Made by a program: the position numbers and the translations under genes | Part shown: positions 45,498 through 54,361 of the stretch, piece by piece | How positions within the stretch are numbered: the stretch's first letter is position 1 | Layout: every line of letters begins with the position of its first letter | Assembly (NCBI RefSeq): GCF_029846275.1 | Contig: NZ_JARVWS010000004.1 | Span: 558,001-622,000 of the forward strand | Origin: Nocardioides sp. CER19 | GTDB lineage: Bacteria; Actinomycetota; Actinomycetes; Propionibacteriales; Nocardioidaceae | Direction: 5' to 3' | Length of the DNA: 64,000 nucleotides | Notes under the pieces: generated by a model | Databases searched by the model: none | Told to the model about the DNA's origin: nothing | The model's input: the letters and a program-made list of their open reading frames with translations, nothing else

Positions 45498-46046
45498 TCA
45501 GCCCAGCCGCCCCACGAGCTCGTCGACCGTCGTGACCTGCACCAGCGGGGCGTAGAGCGACATCGCGTCGAGCGCCCGCTGGTGGTCCTTCGGACTGGCG
45601 CCGGCGCAGGCATCCGCCACCACCGTGACGCGGATGCCTGCGTCGGCCGCGGGCAGCGCGGTGGAGAGCACGCAGCAGTCCGTCGACACCCCGGTCAGCA
45701 CGAGCTCGGCGGCACCGTCCGTCGCGGCGACGAGCTCGGGCCCCCACTTCCCGAAGGTCGTGCGGGTGACCACCGGGTGCCCGCCGGCGTCGAACTCCTC
45801 GGTCAGGTCGTAGAGCCGATCGTCCGGCGGGACCAGCGCGAAAGGCCACTCCTCGAAGTACGGCACCCACGCCCCGGTCGGGGTCTCGGGGGCGACGTAC
45901 CGCGTGAACACCACCCGCTCGCCGAAGTGCGGCAGCAGCCGCCGGATCCCGGCGCTCGCGTTGGGGTAGTCGGGCGAGGCCCATGGACTCCCGGCAGCGA
46001 AGACGTGCTGCATGTCGATGACGACGAGCCAGGGCTCCGCCGTCAT
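45498..46046 (-). CDS. Isochorismatase-like cysteine hydrolase
   Basis: 182 aa with the catalytic triad of the isochorismatase/nicotinamidase superfamily: D11 (VVIDMQHVF), K100 (TTFGKWGPEL) and C125 (VSTDCCVLSTA). Family members hydrolyse amides and carbamates such as nicotinamide, ureidoacrylate or N-carbamoylsarcosine. The ATG overlaps the stop of an NCS1-type permease, so the permease probably imports the substrate. Specificity is unresolved. Confidence 0.9.
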   Translation of the reverse strand: MTAEPWLVVIDMQHVFAAGSPWASPDYPNASAGIRRLLPHFGERVVFTRYVAPETPTGAWVPYFEEWPFALVPPDDRLYDLTEEFDAGGHPVVTRTTFGKWGPELVAATDGAAELVLTGVSTDCCVLSTALPAADAGIRVTVVADACAGASPKDHQRALDAMSLYAPLVQVTTVDELVGRLG

Positions 46047-47569
46047 CGCTGCTCGGCATTCGGCTCGGCATTCGGCTCGGCATTCGGCTCGGTTCTCGGC
46101 ACGGTGCTCTCCTCGGCCGGCGGCGTCAGCAGCCAGGTACCCAGGCCGCCGAGGAACCCGATGACCAGCGAGACGAGGACGCCCAGGTTGGCGAAGGCCC
46201 ACTGGCCGTCGCGCCCACCCAGCGGGCCGAGCAGGTAGCCCTGCCAGTCGAGCCAGCCGGCGTAGGTGTTGGTGACGAGGCCCCAGCCCACGATCGTCCC
46301 GATCACCAGCGCCCCCACCGAGATCCAGCGGATGCTGCCGTAGCGGCCGGTCGGCGTGTAGAGGTCGGCCTCGACGTACGGGCGCCGCCGCAGCGCGACG
46401 TCGGCGAGGAAGACCCCGCACCACGCCGCGACCGGCACGCCCAGGGTGATGAGGAAGCCCTGGAAGGTGTAGATGAAGGTGCCCGAGCCGAAGACGATGT
46501 AGATCGCGCCCAGCAGCATGATCACGCCGTCGATCGCCGCCGCGACGTAGCGCGGGACGGGCAGGCCGACGGAGAGGAGCGCGAGGCCCGAGGAGTAGAT
46601 GTCGAGCGCCGCGCCGCCGACGAGCCCCAGCACCGCGACCAGCGCGAACGGCACGAGGAACCAGGTGGGCAGCAGGGTAGCCAGCGCCCCGATGGGGTCG
46701 GCGCCGATCGCCTTGCTCAGGTCGGTGGACGATCCCGCCAGCAGCAGGCCGAACACCAGCAGCACGACCGGTGCCAGCGCCGAGCCGAACGTCGTCCAGA
46801 AGACGATGCCGCTCCCGGAGGCGCTCCGGGGCAGGTAGCGGGAGTAGTCGGCCGCCGCGTTGACCCAGCCGAGGCCGAAACCGGTCATCATGAAGACGAA
46901 CCCGCCGATGACGGCGGGAGCGTTCCCGGAGGGCAGCGCCGAGACGGCGTGCCAGTGGATGTTGTCGAGGACCAGCAGGAAGTAGACGACGGTCAGCACC
47001 CCGGTGACCCAGGTGATGACGACCTGCAGCCGCATCACGATCCCGAACCCGAAGACACCGGCGGCGATGACCACCGCCACCACGACGAGCAGGACGACGA
47101 CCTGCGTCGGGTGCCCGTGGCTCCAGCCGAGCTCGCCGAACACCGTCGACGTGGCCAGGACCGCCAGCGAGACGAGGACGGTCTCCCAGCCGACCGTCAG
47201 CACCCAGGAGACGAGCGCGGGCAGCCGGTTGCCGTTGACGCCGAACGACGCGCGGCTCAGCACCATCGTCGGCGCCGAGCCGCGGCGCCCGGCCAGAGAG
47301 ACGAAGCCGCACAGGAGGAACGAGACGATGATCCCGACGACCCCGACGACCACCGCCTGCCAGAACGACACGCCGAAGGCCAGGAGGTAGGAGCCGTAGC
47401 CGAGGCCGAGCACCGACACGTTCGCCCCGAACCAGGGCCAGAACAGGGCGCGGGGCGTGCCGCGCCGCTCCCCCTCCGGGATCGGGTTGAGGGCGTTGAG
47501 CTCGACGGCGAGGCCCGCGGGTACGGCGGACGGTGCATCGGGCGCGACGGGCCCTGTCGTGGACGTCAT
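46043..47569 (-). CDS. NCS1-family nucleobase/cation symporter-type permease
   Basis: 508 aa, about 12 membrane helices, of the purine-cytosine permease (NCS1) family: RALFWPWFGANVSVLGLGYG near helix 1, SRASFGVNGNRLPALVSW and a GFGLGWVNAAADYSRYLP block that is the family fingerprint. The extreme C-terminus has a repeated NAEP motif encoded by a 12-bp tandem repeat. It is coupled to the isochorismatase-type hydrolase. The likely substrate is a nucleobase-like or hydantoin-like compound; this is inference. Confidence 0.9.
   Translation of the reverse strand: MTSTTGPVAPDAPSAVPAGLAVELNALNPIPEGERRGTPRALFWPWFGANVSVLGLGYGSYLLAFGVSFWQAVVVGVVGIIVSFLLCGFVSLAGRRGSAPTMVLSRASFGVNGNRLPALVSWVLTVGWETVLVSLAVLATSTVFGELGWSHGHPTQVVVLLVVVAVVIAAGVFGFGIVMRLQVVITWVTGVLTVVYFLLVLDNIHWHAVSALPSGNAPAVIGGFVFMMTGFGLGWVNAAADYSRYLPRSASGSGIVFWTTFGSALAPVVLLVFGLLLAGSSTDLSKAIGADPIGALATLLPTWFLVPFALVAVLGLVGGAALDIYSSGLALLSVGLPVPRYVAAAIDGVIMLLGAIYIVFGSGTFIYTFQGFLITLGVPVAAWCGVFLADVALRRRPYVEADLYTPTGRYGSIRWISVGALVIGTIVGWGLVTNTYAGWLDWQGYLLGPLGGRDGQWAFANLGVLVSLVIGFLGGLGTWLLTPPAEESTVPRTEPNAEPNAEPNAEQR
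46052..46099 (-). repeat. 12-bp tandem repeat at the permease C-terminus
   Basis: Three exact copies of CTCGGCATTCGG (46052-46063, 46064-46075, 46076-46087) plus a degenerate fourth (46088-46099). They encode the NAEP tetrapeptide repeats at the end of the NCS1 permease and sit just outside the start codon of the overlapping hydrolase gene. Confidence 0.95.
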
Positions 47570-47829
47570 GTCGCGATCTTCACGGGTCGGCGTGCGATTG
47601 TCACCGACATTCGCACGACCGACGTCGAGCCGTCGGCGCCAGCGTCGCCGGAGGGCCGCGGAGAGCCTCCGCAGCGGCGCGGTGACCCGCCACGACGTGG
47701 AGCCACGAGGGCGCCCAGCTCGCGCTCGGTGGGTGGTGCCGTGGTCCGCCCCACGCACCGCACTCGATCACACCCGGCGGCCTGGGCGCGTCGACGCGCG
47801 CCGTCCGCCGGGAGGTCGGCCACCCGCCG
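47570..47829. other. Gene-free interval upstream of the NCS1 permease
   Basis: 260 bases between the permease start and the small coiled-coil gene end. The only notable feature is a CCCGCC/GGCGGG pairing over the coiled-coil stop region (about 47823-47838). No promoter, riboswitch or conserved open frame could be supported. Confidence 0.3.
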
Positions 47830-48027
47830 TCAGGCGGGCTGCATCTCCTTGATGGAGGACTCCAGCAGCTCGGTGTGGGCCTCCACCAGGGCGTCGTTCT
47901 CGCTCTTCAGCGTGAGGACGAGCTGCTCGAGCTCCTGCACGCGCGCACGCAGCCGAGCGTTCTCGGCTGTGAGATGGTGCGGCGTCCGCAGGTCGCTGTG
48001 CATGTAGCCGATCAGCGCCTTGGCCAT
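47830..48027 (-). CDS. Small coiled-coil protein, actinobacterial type
   Basis: 65 aa, MAKALIGYMHSDLRTPHHLTAE, then a heptad-rich helix (ARLRARVQELEQLVLTLKSENDALVEAHTEL). It resembles small conserved actinobacterial proteins that begin MAKAL(L/I)G and are mostly coiled coil; function unknown. An exact palindrome GGAACGTTCC covers 48030-48039, two bases before the start and over the ribosome binding site, possibly for regulation. Confidence 0.75.
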   Translation of the reverse strand: MAKALIGYMHSDLRTPHHLTAENARLRARVQELEQLVLTLKSENDALVEAHTELLESSIKEMQPA

Positions 48028-48106
48028 GAGGAACGTTCCTTCGTTGGATCGCCAGTCAGCCCGCGGCCCGGGCCGTCTACCAGAGTCCCACTGTTGACCT
48101 GCAGGG

Positions 48107-49963
48107 TCAAACCTCGGCGAGCGGCCGCACCGGGTCCCCGGCGAGCTGGGCGAAGGCCGTCGCCAGGTCCACCGTCCAGCCGTCCGGGTGCAGCACGAGC
48201 TCGCGCGGACCCACCGGGTCGTCGACGGAGTCCAGGGACACGTGGCCGCAGGTCTCCGGGCCGACACCGACCTCCGCCATGCACGCGAGCAGCACGGCCA
48301 ACGCGTCCTCCGCGTCCTCAGGCCGGACCGTCAGGCTCAGCCCGACCGCGCTCGAGGCGGCCGTGAGCTCGACCATCCGGCGCGTCCACTCCCGGTCCTC
48401 TGCCCACTCCGGATGAGCACGCAGGCGCAGCCGCACGGCCTCGTCCGGGGCGACGGCCACCAGCCAGGCGCGCAGCACGGCCGCCTGGAGCTCCGGCGGG
48501 GCCATCACGCCGTGCGGCGCGACCAGGGCACGTGACAGCGGCGGCTCGGCGACCGCACCCTGCGTGAACTCGAGCAGCTCCGCGACGTACGCCGGGTCGA
48601 GCAGCGTCTCGCCCAGCTCGTCGACGGAGGCCGGGGCCACCGAGCGGGCGGCCTCGTACACCTCGCCGAGGGCGGCGAGCCAACCGTCCCCGCGGTGCGC
48701 GCGGAGGACGGCGTTGCGCGTGCGGATTCCACGCCGACGGCGCTCCTTCGGGCGGTGGACCATCGACCGCAGCTCCTCGACGAGCGCGGCGACGTCGGGG
48801 ACGCGGTGCGCGGGGTCCTCCAGACCCGGCGACTGCGAGGCCCAGACCTCGCTGTAGCGGGCGGTCTCCTGCAGGCACAGCACCGGCAGACCGGACGCCG
48901 CCGCCTCGAGCACCGCCGTACCGCCCGAGACCGGGTAGGAGTCGAGGTAGACGTCCGCCGCGGCGAAGAGCCGGCCGAGCTCGTCGACGCGACCCAGCGG
49001 CACCAGCCTGCCCGGGTAGCGCGCCGCCAGGGCGGGCCAGGGCTCGGCGTCGCCGGGGCCGACGACGAGGACCACGAGCTCGGGCACGGCGGCGAGCACC
49101 TTGTCGAGGACCTCGGCGAAGCTGACGCCGAACATCGGCGAGAGCTTCGCGGTGGTGCCCACGCACACCGCGACCGGCGTGTCCGGACCGAGCCGCATGG
49201 CGGTCCGGACCGGCCCACGATCGTTCGGTCCGGCCGGGGGCTCCACCGGCAGCGGCAGCAGCCGGAGCCGGTCCTGCGGCACTCCGCGGCTCTCGACGCA
49301 CAGTCGAGCGCCCGTCGCGCGGTGGTTGACCACCACGTCGCTGACGGACAGGCCGAGCCAGTAGGCGTGGTCGACGTGGTTCTGGGTCACGATCGGCGGC
49401 CGGACGGGACCGAGCTGTGCGGCGGCGAGCGCCACGACGTCGTAGGGGTGGGTGTGCAGGACGACGGTGTCGGCACGGGCCATGAGCCCCGCCAGGGCAC
49501 GGGCGCGGTCGAGGAGGGTGTCCCCCGGGCGCGCCACCACGTGGACGGTTCCACCGCTGGCGGCCACGGCGGCCGGCAGCGCCGGCGGGAGCTCGGCGCG
49601 CAGCGGTGCGGTGATCGCGACGTCGGCGGGCCGCCCGTCGCGCTCGATCCAGCGCCAGGCGAGTCGCGAGTGGCCGCCGAGGTGGTAGGCCTCCGTCAGC
49701 ACGTGCAGGACCCGGCCGGTGCCGCGTTCGCCGCCGACCTCCGGCGCCGGGGCGTCGCCACGCACGGCGCGCGCGACCAGCCCCTCGAGGCGCGGGTCAG
49801 CGAGGCGCCCGACGGGCATCATCCAGGCCAGGTGCGCCGCCGTCGTGGCGACGTGCAGCACGCCCTCGGCGTCGCCGGCGGCGAGTCGCTCCTCGGCCAC
49901 ACCGACCAGGGCGTCGTACGCGCGTCGGTTGGCGGCCAGGGCCCGGTCCGTGTGACCGCTCAT
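48107..49963 (-). CDS. GT-B fold glycosyltransferase
   Basis: 618 aa. An N-terminal helical region (about 1-70) is followed by a GT-B core: AVCVGTTAKLSPMFGVSFAEV, LVVLVVGPGDAEPWPALA, VPLGRVDELGRLFAAADVYLDSYPVSGGTAVLEAAASGLPV. The last pattern places a Gly-rich donor-site loop and GxxxxEAAASGLPV, as in group 1/O-GlcNAc-transferase-like enzymes. A C-terminal domain of about 170 residues is not recognised. It is the last gene of a five-gene overlapping operon; its ATG overlaps the preceding methyltransferase stop. Confidence 0.85.
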   Translation of the reverse strand: MSGHTDRALAANRRAYDALVGVAEERLAAGDAEGVLHVATTAAHLAWMMPVGRLADPRLEGLVARAVRGDAPAPEVGGERGTGRVLHVLTEAYHLGGHSRLAWRWIERDGRPADVAITAPLRAELPPALPAAVAASGGTVHVVARPGDTLLDRARALAGLMARADTVVLHTHPYDVVALAAAQLGPVRPPIVTQNHVDHAYWLGLSVSDVVVNHRATGARLCVESRGVPQDRLRLLPLPVEPPAGPNDRGPVRTAMRLGPDTPVAVCVGTTAKLSPMFGVSFAEVLDKVLAAVPELVVLVVGPGDAEPWPALAARYPGRLVPLGRVDELGRLFAAADVYLDSYPVSGGTAVLEAAASGLPVLCLQETARYSEVWASQSPGLEDPAHRVPDVAALVEELRSMVHRPKERRRRGIRTRNAVLRAHRGDGWLAALGEVYEAARSVAPASVDELGETLLDPAYVAELLEFTQGAVAEPPLSRALVAPHGVMAPPELQAAVLRAWLVAVAPDEAVRLRLRAHPEWAEDREWTRRMVELTAASSAVGLSLTVRPEDAEDALAVLLACMAEVGVGPETCGHVSLDSVDDPVGPRELVLHPDGWTVDLATAFAQLAGDPVRPLAEV

Positions 49964-50733
49964 CGCGGGTCCCCCGCGATGGCACGCACGCCGATGTTCG
50001 CCAGCATCTCCGGCGGGATCTCCGGGCTGATGTCGATGAGGGCCGCCACGAGCTCGGCCGGCCAGTCCAGCATCATCGAGTTCGGCACCGTCTTGAGCTG
50101 GTAGCCGAACCGCTCGGTCACGGTGAAGCCCGCCTCGGCCAGGTCGGCGCCCAGCCGCTCGAAGTCGTAGACGCGGAGGTGGCCGACCAGCCCGTCCCGG
50201 GCGCTCAGGGTGTCGAGCGCGGGCTGCAGGCCCATCCGGACGGCCAGCCGGCGGTGCAGCGACTCGGCGTTGGGGACCACGACGACCAGCGCGCCGCCCG
50301 GGCGCAGCCAGCCGTGGATCTGACGGAACATCGCGACCGGGTCGCTGACGTGCTCGGCGATGTGCAGCGCGAGGATCGCGTCGTAGGGCTCGTCGGGCGT
50401 GAAGTCCTCGAACATCGCGGTGTGCACGACGAGGCCCTGGGCACCGTGCCGCGCGCGGGCCTCCTCGGCGAGCCGGGGCGAGCCCTCGACGACCTCGATG
50501 TCCACGCCGCGGGAGAGCAGCTCCCCGGTGACCAGACCGGTGCCGAACCCCATCTCGAGGACGCGGCGGGCGCCGCGCAGCGCCTCGAGCGTGCGGCCGA
50601 GCGAGCGCTCCTGGCCCATCTCCTCGATGTCGACGTCGGCGACCTCCCCGTTGAGGTAGTACTCCTCCGCGTAGCGGTCGAGGTCGTCGGGCGTCAGCGC
50701 CTGGGCGGCGCCCGCCTCCTGGGTCGTCGTCAT
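49960..50733 (-). CDS. Class I SAM methyltransferase
   Basis: 257 aa. Motif I RRVLEMGFGTGLVTGELL, motif II DIEVVEGSPRLA, AILALHIAEHVSDP and LRPGGALVVVVPN. The C-terminal region YQLKTVPNSMMLDWPAEL resembles extra segments in methyltransferases acting on polysaccharide or lipid-linked sugars. It overlaps both neighbours by ATGA, so its product is made together with the FAD protein and the GT-B transferase. Confidence 0.87.
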   Translation of the reverse strand: MTTTQEAGAAQALTPDDLDRYAEEYYLNGEVADVDIEEMGQERSLGRTLEALRGARRVLEMGFGTGLVTGELLSRGVDIEVVEGSPRLAEEARARHGAQGLVVHTAMFEDFTPDEPYDAILALHIAEHVSDPVAMFRQIHGWLRPGGALVVVVPNAESLHRRLAVRMGLQPALDTLSARDGLVGHLRVYDFERLGADLAEAGFTVTERFGYQLKTVPNSMMLDWPAELVAALIDISPEIPPEMLANIGVRAIAGDPR

Positions 50734-52103
50734 GCGTCACTCGCCTCCGCTGTCCTGAGTCCTTGGATGATCTGCTCGCCGAGCGCGTCGGCGCCGAAGC
50801 CGGTGGCGGCGCCGATGACGTCGCACGCGAGGCCCTGCTGGGCGAGGACCGCCGCGGCAGCCTCGAAGTCGGCGGCGTTCCGCGCCGTGGGAAGCGCGAA
50901 GGACCGCACGGCGGCACCGCGCAGCACGTCCACCTGCGCACCCGGGCGGACGAGCCCGAGGCTGCCGAGCCCGCGGAGCGCGGTCGACGCGATGTCGTCC
51001 TCGGGGGTGTCGTGACGCAGCTCGACGGTCAGCACGGTGCGTCCCGCGGGCGCGGAGCCTCCGGTGGAGACCCGCAGCACCGGTATGTCGGCGTCGACGA
51101 CGTTGAGCAGCGAGGGCACCTCGACGAGCTCGTCGGTCGCGACCTCCAGCCAGCAGACGACGGTGCGGGCGCGCTCGGGCCGGTAGTCGGCGCCGACGGC
51201 CGCGAAGAGCTGCTCCGCGGCCACCCCGACCACCGGACGGTCCGTCTCGACGACGGCGCCGTCGTCGAACGCGAGGAAGGTCCGGCCGTGTGCCGCCGGG
51301 CGGGCGGTCTCGAGCCGCCCGACGCGCTCCGTGGCGATGCCGACTGCCTCGAGCCTGGCGACGAGAGCGGTGACGACCTCGCCGGCGCCACCGTCTCGGA
51401 CCGTGTGGAACGGCCGCCGGGGCTGGAAGCCCACCTCCGCGGCGCCAGCCGCCTCCGCGAGGGTTCGGGGCCAGAACAGCGGCAGCCAGATCTTGCGTCG
51501 CAGCGAGGCCGGCACGGCGGCGGTGCCACCCTCGACGAGCTTGTCCGCGACCGGCTGCATCAAGAGCCGGTGGAACGTCTTGCCGTGGTTGCGCAGCGAG
51601 GCCTCGAGCAGTGACATGTCGTCGGTGAGGTCCTCGCCGAGCACGCCGGCCGGACCGTGCTCCGCCGCGCAGGCCGCCGCCTCGGCGGCGATGGCCGCCC
51701 GTGTTCCCGTGTCGAGCGCGTCGCGCAGCGCCGTGGCGTCGGTCGTGAAGTAGAGGTCGTCGACGATCGACCGGTCGACGAGCATCCGCGGACGGTCGGC
51801 CTCGACGAGCCTGTCCCCCACCAGGTCGGCGACGTAGTCGGCGATCAGGCGGACGTAGGGCCGGTGGCCGATGACCCCGGGGACGTAGTCGACCAGCGGC
51901 GGCGGAGCGCCGACACCCTCGTAGTCCAGCTCGAGGAGGCGGACGCCGAGCTCGAGCACCCGACCGTCCTGGCGCAGCGACGCGAAACCCCCTCCCACAG
52001 GGCCCGGCGGCACCAGCAGCCGGACGCTGTTGCCCCGCGCCGCGAGCCGCTCGGCGGCCACGAGCGCGGCGACGGACGAGCCGACGACGACGCGGTCAGC
52101 CAC
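50730..52103 (-). CDS. FAD/NAD(P)-binding amine-oxidase or UGM-like protein
   Basis: 457 aa with an N-terminal dinucleotide fold VVVGSSVAALVAAERLAARG followed by GGGFASLRQDGRVLELGVRLLELD. The GxGxxG is altered to GSSVAA. The overall shape recalls UDP-galactopyranose mutase or protoporphyrinogen-oxidase-like flavoproteins, but no diagnostic active-site residue was identified. It may act on a nucleotide-sugar or lipid-linked sugar. GTG at 52103 begins inside the previous methyltransferase (eight-base overlap). Confidence 0.7.
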   Translation of the reverse strand: MADRVVVGSSVAALVAAERLAARGNSVRLLVPPGPVGGGFASLRQDGRVLELGVRLLELDYEGVGAPPPLVDYVPGVIGHRPYVRLIADYVADLVGDRLVEADRPRMLVDRSIVDDLYFTTDATALRDALDTGTRAAIAAEAAACAAEHGPAGVLGEDLTDDMSLLEASLRNHGKTFHRLLMQPVADKLVEGGTAAVPASLRRKIWLPLFWPRTLAEAAGAAEVGFQPRRPFHTVRDGGAGEVVTALVARLEAVGIATERVGRLETARPAAHGRTFLAFDDGAVVETDRPVVGVAAEQLFAAVGADYRPERARTVVCWLEVATDELVEVPSLLNVVDADIPVLRVSTGGSAPAGRTVLTVELRHDTPEDDIASTALRGLGSLGLVRPGAQVDVLRGAAVRSFALPTARNAADFEAAAAVLAQQGLACDVIGAATGFGADALGEQIIQGLRTAEASDA

Positions 52104-52821
52104 GGCCGAGCACCAGGTAGTTCATCGCGCAGGCGTCCGGGTAGTGCCGCGCCGCCGCGATGAAGCCCTCGACGACCTGCTCGGGAAGCTGCTCCATCAG
52201 GTGGTTCGGCAGCGGCTTGAGCATGACGCCCTCCCGGGCGATCACGTCCAGGCCGGCATCGCGGGCCAGACCCGTGAGGTCCTCCACGGTCCACAGACCC
52301 CTGGTCCCCCACTGCCGCCCGCGGTCGGACACCTCGACCAGCGAGTCGATCAGGCCGAGCTCGACGGCGCAGACGCGGTGGATCGAGAGCGGGTTCTGGA
52401 GCGAGACGTGCACGCGGCCGCCGTCCCCGAGTCGCGCTGCGGCCCGACGCAGGAACTCCAGCGGGTCGGCCAGCTCGTGCAGCACGTTGGTCGCCAGCAC
52501 GTGGTCGAACGACTCGCCCACGGTGGCGAGGTCGTCCAGGTCGGCGGTCACGAAGGTCGCCGCCGGCAGCTCACGGGCGCGGGCGCGCTCGAGGAAGGCC
52601 GCCGACCGGTCGAGCCCGACCCAGCGCCCCGGGGCGCTGGCGGCCATGATCTCGGCGCTCATCAGGCCGGTGCCGCAGCCGAGCTCGAGCACGGTGTCGC
52701 CCGGCTCGACCCAGGTGGCGATGCGCCGCCCCGTGGCGATCGTGTAGTGCCGGTCGAAGTCGGCGTCCGGGTCATAGGTGTCGCTGTAGTCCCGACCCTC
52801 GGTGGACGGCAGGCTGGTCAT
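52096..52821 (-). CDS. Class I SAM methyltransferase
   Basis: 241 aa. Motif I DTVLELGCGTGLMSAEI, acidic ribose contact WVGLDRSAAF, FDHVLATNVLHELADP and RLGDGGRVHVSLQNP. It is distinct from the other methyltransferase of the same operon, so two different methyl groups may be added. The ATG overlaps the GNAT gene stop, and its 3' end overlaps the FAD protein. Confidence 0.87.
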   Translation of the reverse strand: MTSLPSTEGRDYSDTYDPDADFDRHYTIATGRRIATWVEPGDTVLELGCGTGLMSAEIMAASAPGRWVGLDRSAAFLERARARELPAATFVTADLDDLATVGESFDHVLATNVLHELADPLEFLRRAAARLGDGGRVHVSLQNPLSIHRVCAVELGLIDSLVEVSDRGRQWGTRGLWTVEDLTGLARDAGLDVIAREGVMLKPLPNHLMEQLPEQVVEGFIAAARHYPDACAMNYLVLGRG

Positions 52822-53810
52822 GACATCTCCCGGACGACGGTGAACCGCGGCTCGACGGTGGCGAGGACGCTGCGCTTGAAGCGGGTCAGCCCGACGTTGG
52901 GCCGCAGCCGCCCGTCCTCGTCTTCGTCGGGCTCGTTCGAGATGGCCAGGTCGAGCAGCGCCACGCCCTCCTGCACGGCCCGCTCCACCAGGTCGTGGGC
53001 CAGCGTGACCATCGGCGAGCGCGGCAGGTCGTGCGGCCCGTCGCCCCAGGCGACCACCAGGTCACGCCCGGCGGCGACGCGGTAGACCAGGGCAGCAGCG
53101 ACGGGGATGTGGCCGTGGCAGAGCTCGAACATGCGCACGGCGGGCGCCAGCGCCCGCCAGGCGGAGACGACGTAGTCCTGGGAGAGGGCGAGGCGGCGTC
53201 CCTTGGCGGCCCGGTTGGCCGCCAGCAGGTCGTAGCCGCGGCGCACGCCCTCGACGTCGGTGGCCTCCCGCAGCCACAGGTCCTCGGCCGCCAGCCGCCG
53301 CAGCGCCTTGCGGGTGACCGGTCGCAGCTCGTCGACGTAGTCCCCGACGCTGCGCCAGCGCTCGACGCGGATCGCCTGGTTGAGCTCGGTCCGTACGACG
53401 CGGAAGCCGGCGTTGAGGAGGAAGAACTGGAGCAGTCCCTCGTTGGCCGAGCTGCTCGCCGGGGGCAGCTTGACCGTGATCCGGCGGACGCCGGCGGACT
53501 CGAGCTCGCGGACGGAGCCGTCGACCACGGCTTGGACGGTCTCGGCGGTCGCGTGGGTGTCGACGAGGTCGAGGCCGCCGAACGGTGCACTGAACCCCGA
53601 GACGAGCTCGTCGCCGGTCCGCATCCCGGCCAGGCCGCCCAGGAGGCGGCCGTCGTCGTCCCGGACCTCGATGCCGACGATCTGCTGGCCCGGTCGTCGG
53701 TTGAGCCGGTGGAACTGCGCCCTGTTGAAGAGGGAGCGCCACGCGTCGGAGTCCACGGCCACGGCCGGCGGAGCGGCGGTGGTGTCGAGCGCGAGCGCGG
53801 TGAGGGTCAC
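52818..53810 (-). CDS. GNAT/FemAB-like acyltransferase
   Basis: 330 aa with the appearance of a FemAB/GNAT-type acyltransferase: VGIEVRDDDGRLLGGLAGM, then a core with RAAKGRRLALSQDYVVSAWRAL and IPVAAALVYRVAAGRDLVVAWGDG, ending NVGLTRFKRSVLATVEPRFTV. The pattern (GG..FK near the end) is typical of lipid-II/aminoacyl or sugar-acylating transferases. In an amino-sugar locus it might acylate the 3-amino group. GTG at 53810 with AAGGGGA upstream. It is the first gene of the minus-strand operon, 71 bases from the divergent fdtA-like gene. Confidence 0.78.
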   Translation of the reverse strand: MTLTALALDTTAAPPAVAVDSDAWRSLFNRAQFHRLNRRPGQQIVGIEVRDDDGRLLGGLAGMRTGDELVSGFSAPFGGLDLVDTHATAETVQAVVDGSVRELESAGVRRITVKLPPASSSANEGLLQFFLLNAGFRVVRTELNQAIRVERWRSVGDYVDELRPVTRKALRRLAAEDLWLREATDVEGVRRGYDLLAANRAAKGRRLALSQDYVVSAWRALAPAVRMFELCHGHIPVAAALVYRVAAGRDLVVAWGDGPHDLPRSPMVTLAHDLVERAVQEGVALLDLAISNEPDEDEDGRLRPNVGLTRFKRSVLATVEPRFTVVREMS

Positions 53811-53881
53811 GGCGTCCCCTTCGGCGTACGTGATCGGCACCTGAGCCTTATCCGCGGGCGCGGCCTGCCGATGGAGGCAGC

Positions 53882-54361
53882 ATGAGGACGCTGGAGAACC
53901 CTGGCGCAACCACCGTCGCCGCCCCCTCGACACCGCTCACGCGCTCCCACGTGGCGGGCCTGCCGGTCATCGGCGACCCGCGGGGCAACCTCACGTTCAT
54001 CGAGTCCGGGCTGAGCGTCCCGTTCGAGATCCGCCGCGTCTACTACCTCTACGACGTGCCGGGCGGCGCCCACCGCGGGGGGCACGCGCACCGCGACCTC
54101 CACCAGTTCATCATCGCGATGTCGGGCAGCTTCGACATCCACCTCGACGACGGCTTCGAGCAGCGTTCCCACCACCTCAACCGGTCCTACCAGGGGCTCT
54201 ACGTCCCCCCGATGATCTGGCGCGAGATCGACAACTTCTCGTCGGGCTCGGTCTGCATGGTGCTCGCCTCCGAGCACTTCGACGAGGCCGACTACTACCG
54301 CGACTACGCCGAGTTCGTCGCCGACGCCGTGCCCGCCCCCGCGCCGCGGACCGGCGCGTGA
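53882..54361 (+). CDS. FdtA/QdtA-like dTDP-sugar 3,4-ketoisomerase
   Basis: 159-aa cupin-fold protein of the WxcM/FdtA family, which isomerises dTDP-4-keto-6-deoxyglucose to the 3-keto sugar. Key features: DPRGNLTFIE, IRRVYYLYDVPGGAHRGGHAH and the cupin segment SFDIHLDDGFEQ, then YQGLYVPPMIWREIDNFS. Its GTGA coupling to an aminotransferase gives the two-step route to dTDP-3-amino-3,6-dideoxyhexose. Whether the product is the galacto or gluco form (Fuc3N or Qui3N) cannot be told. Confidence 0.88.
   Translation: MRTLENPGATTVAAPSTPLTRSHVAGLPVIGDPRGNLTFIESGLSVPFEIRRVYYLYDVPGGAHRGGHAHRDLHQFIIAMSGSFDIHLDDGFEQRSHHLNRSYQGLYVPPMIWREIDNFSSGSVCMVLASEHFDEADYYRDYAEFVADAVPAPAPRTGA

Noticed and set aside
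40000-47000. Integrated phage or transposon carrying the efflux and permease genes
   Set aside because: No integrase, transposase, phage gene or flanking direct repeat was seen; codon composition looks like the neighbours.
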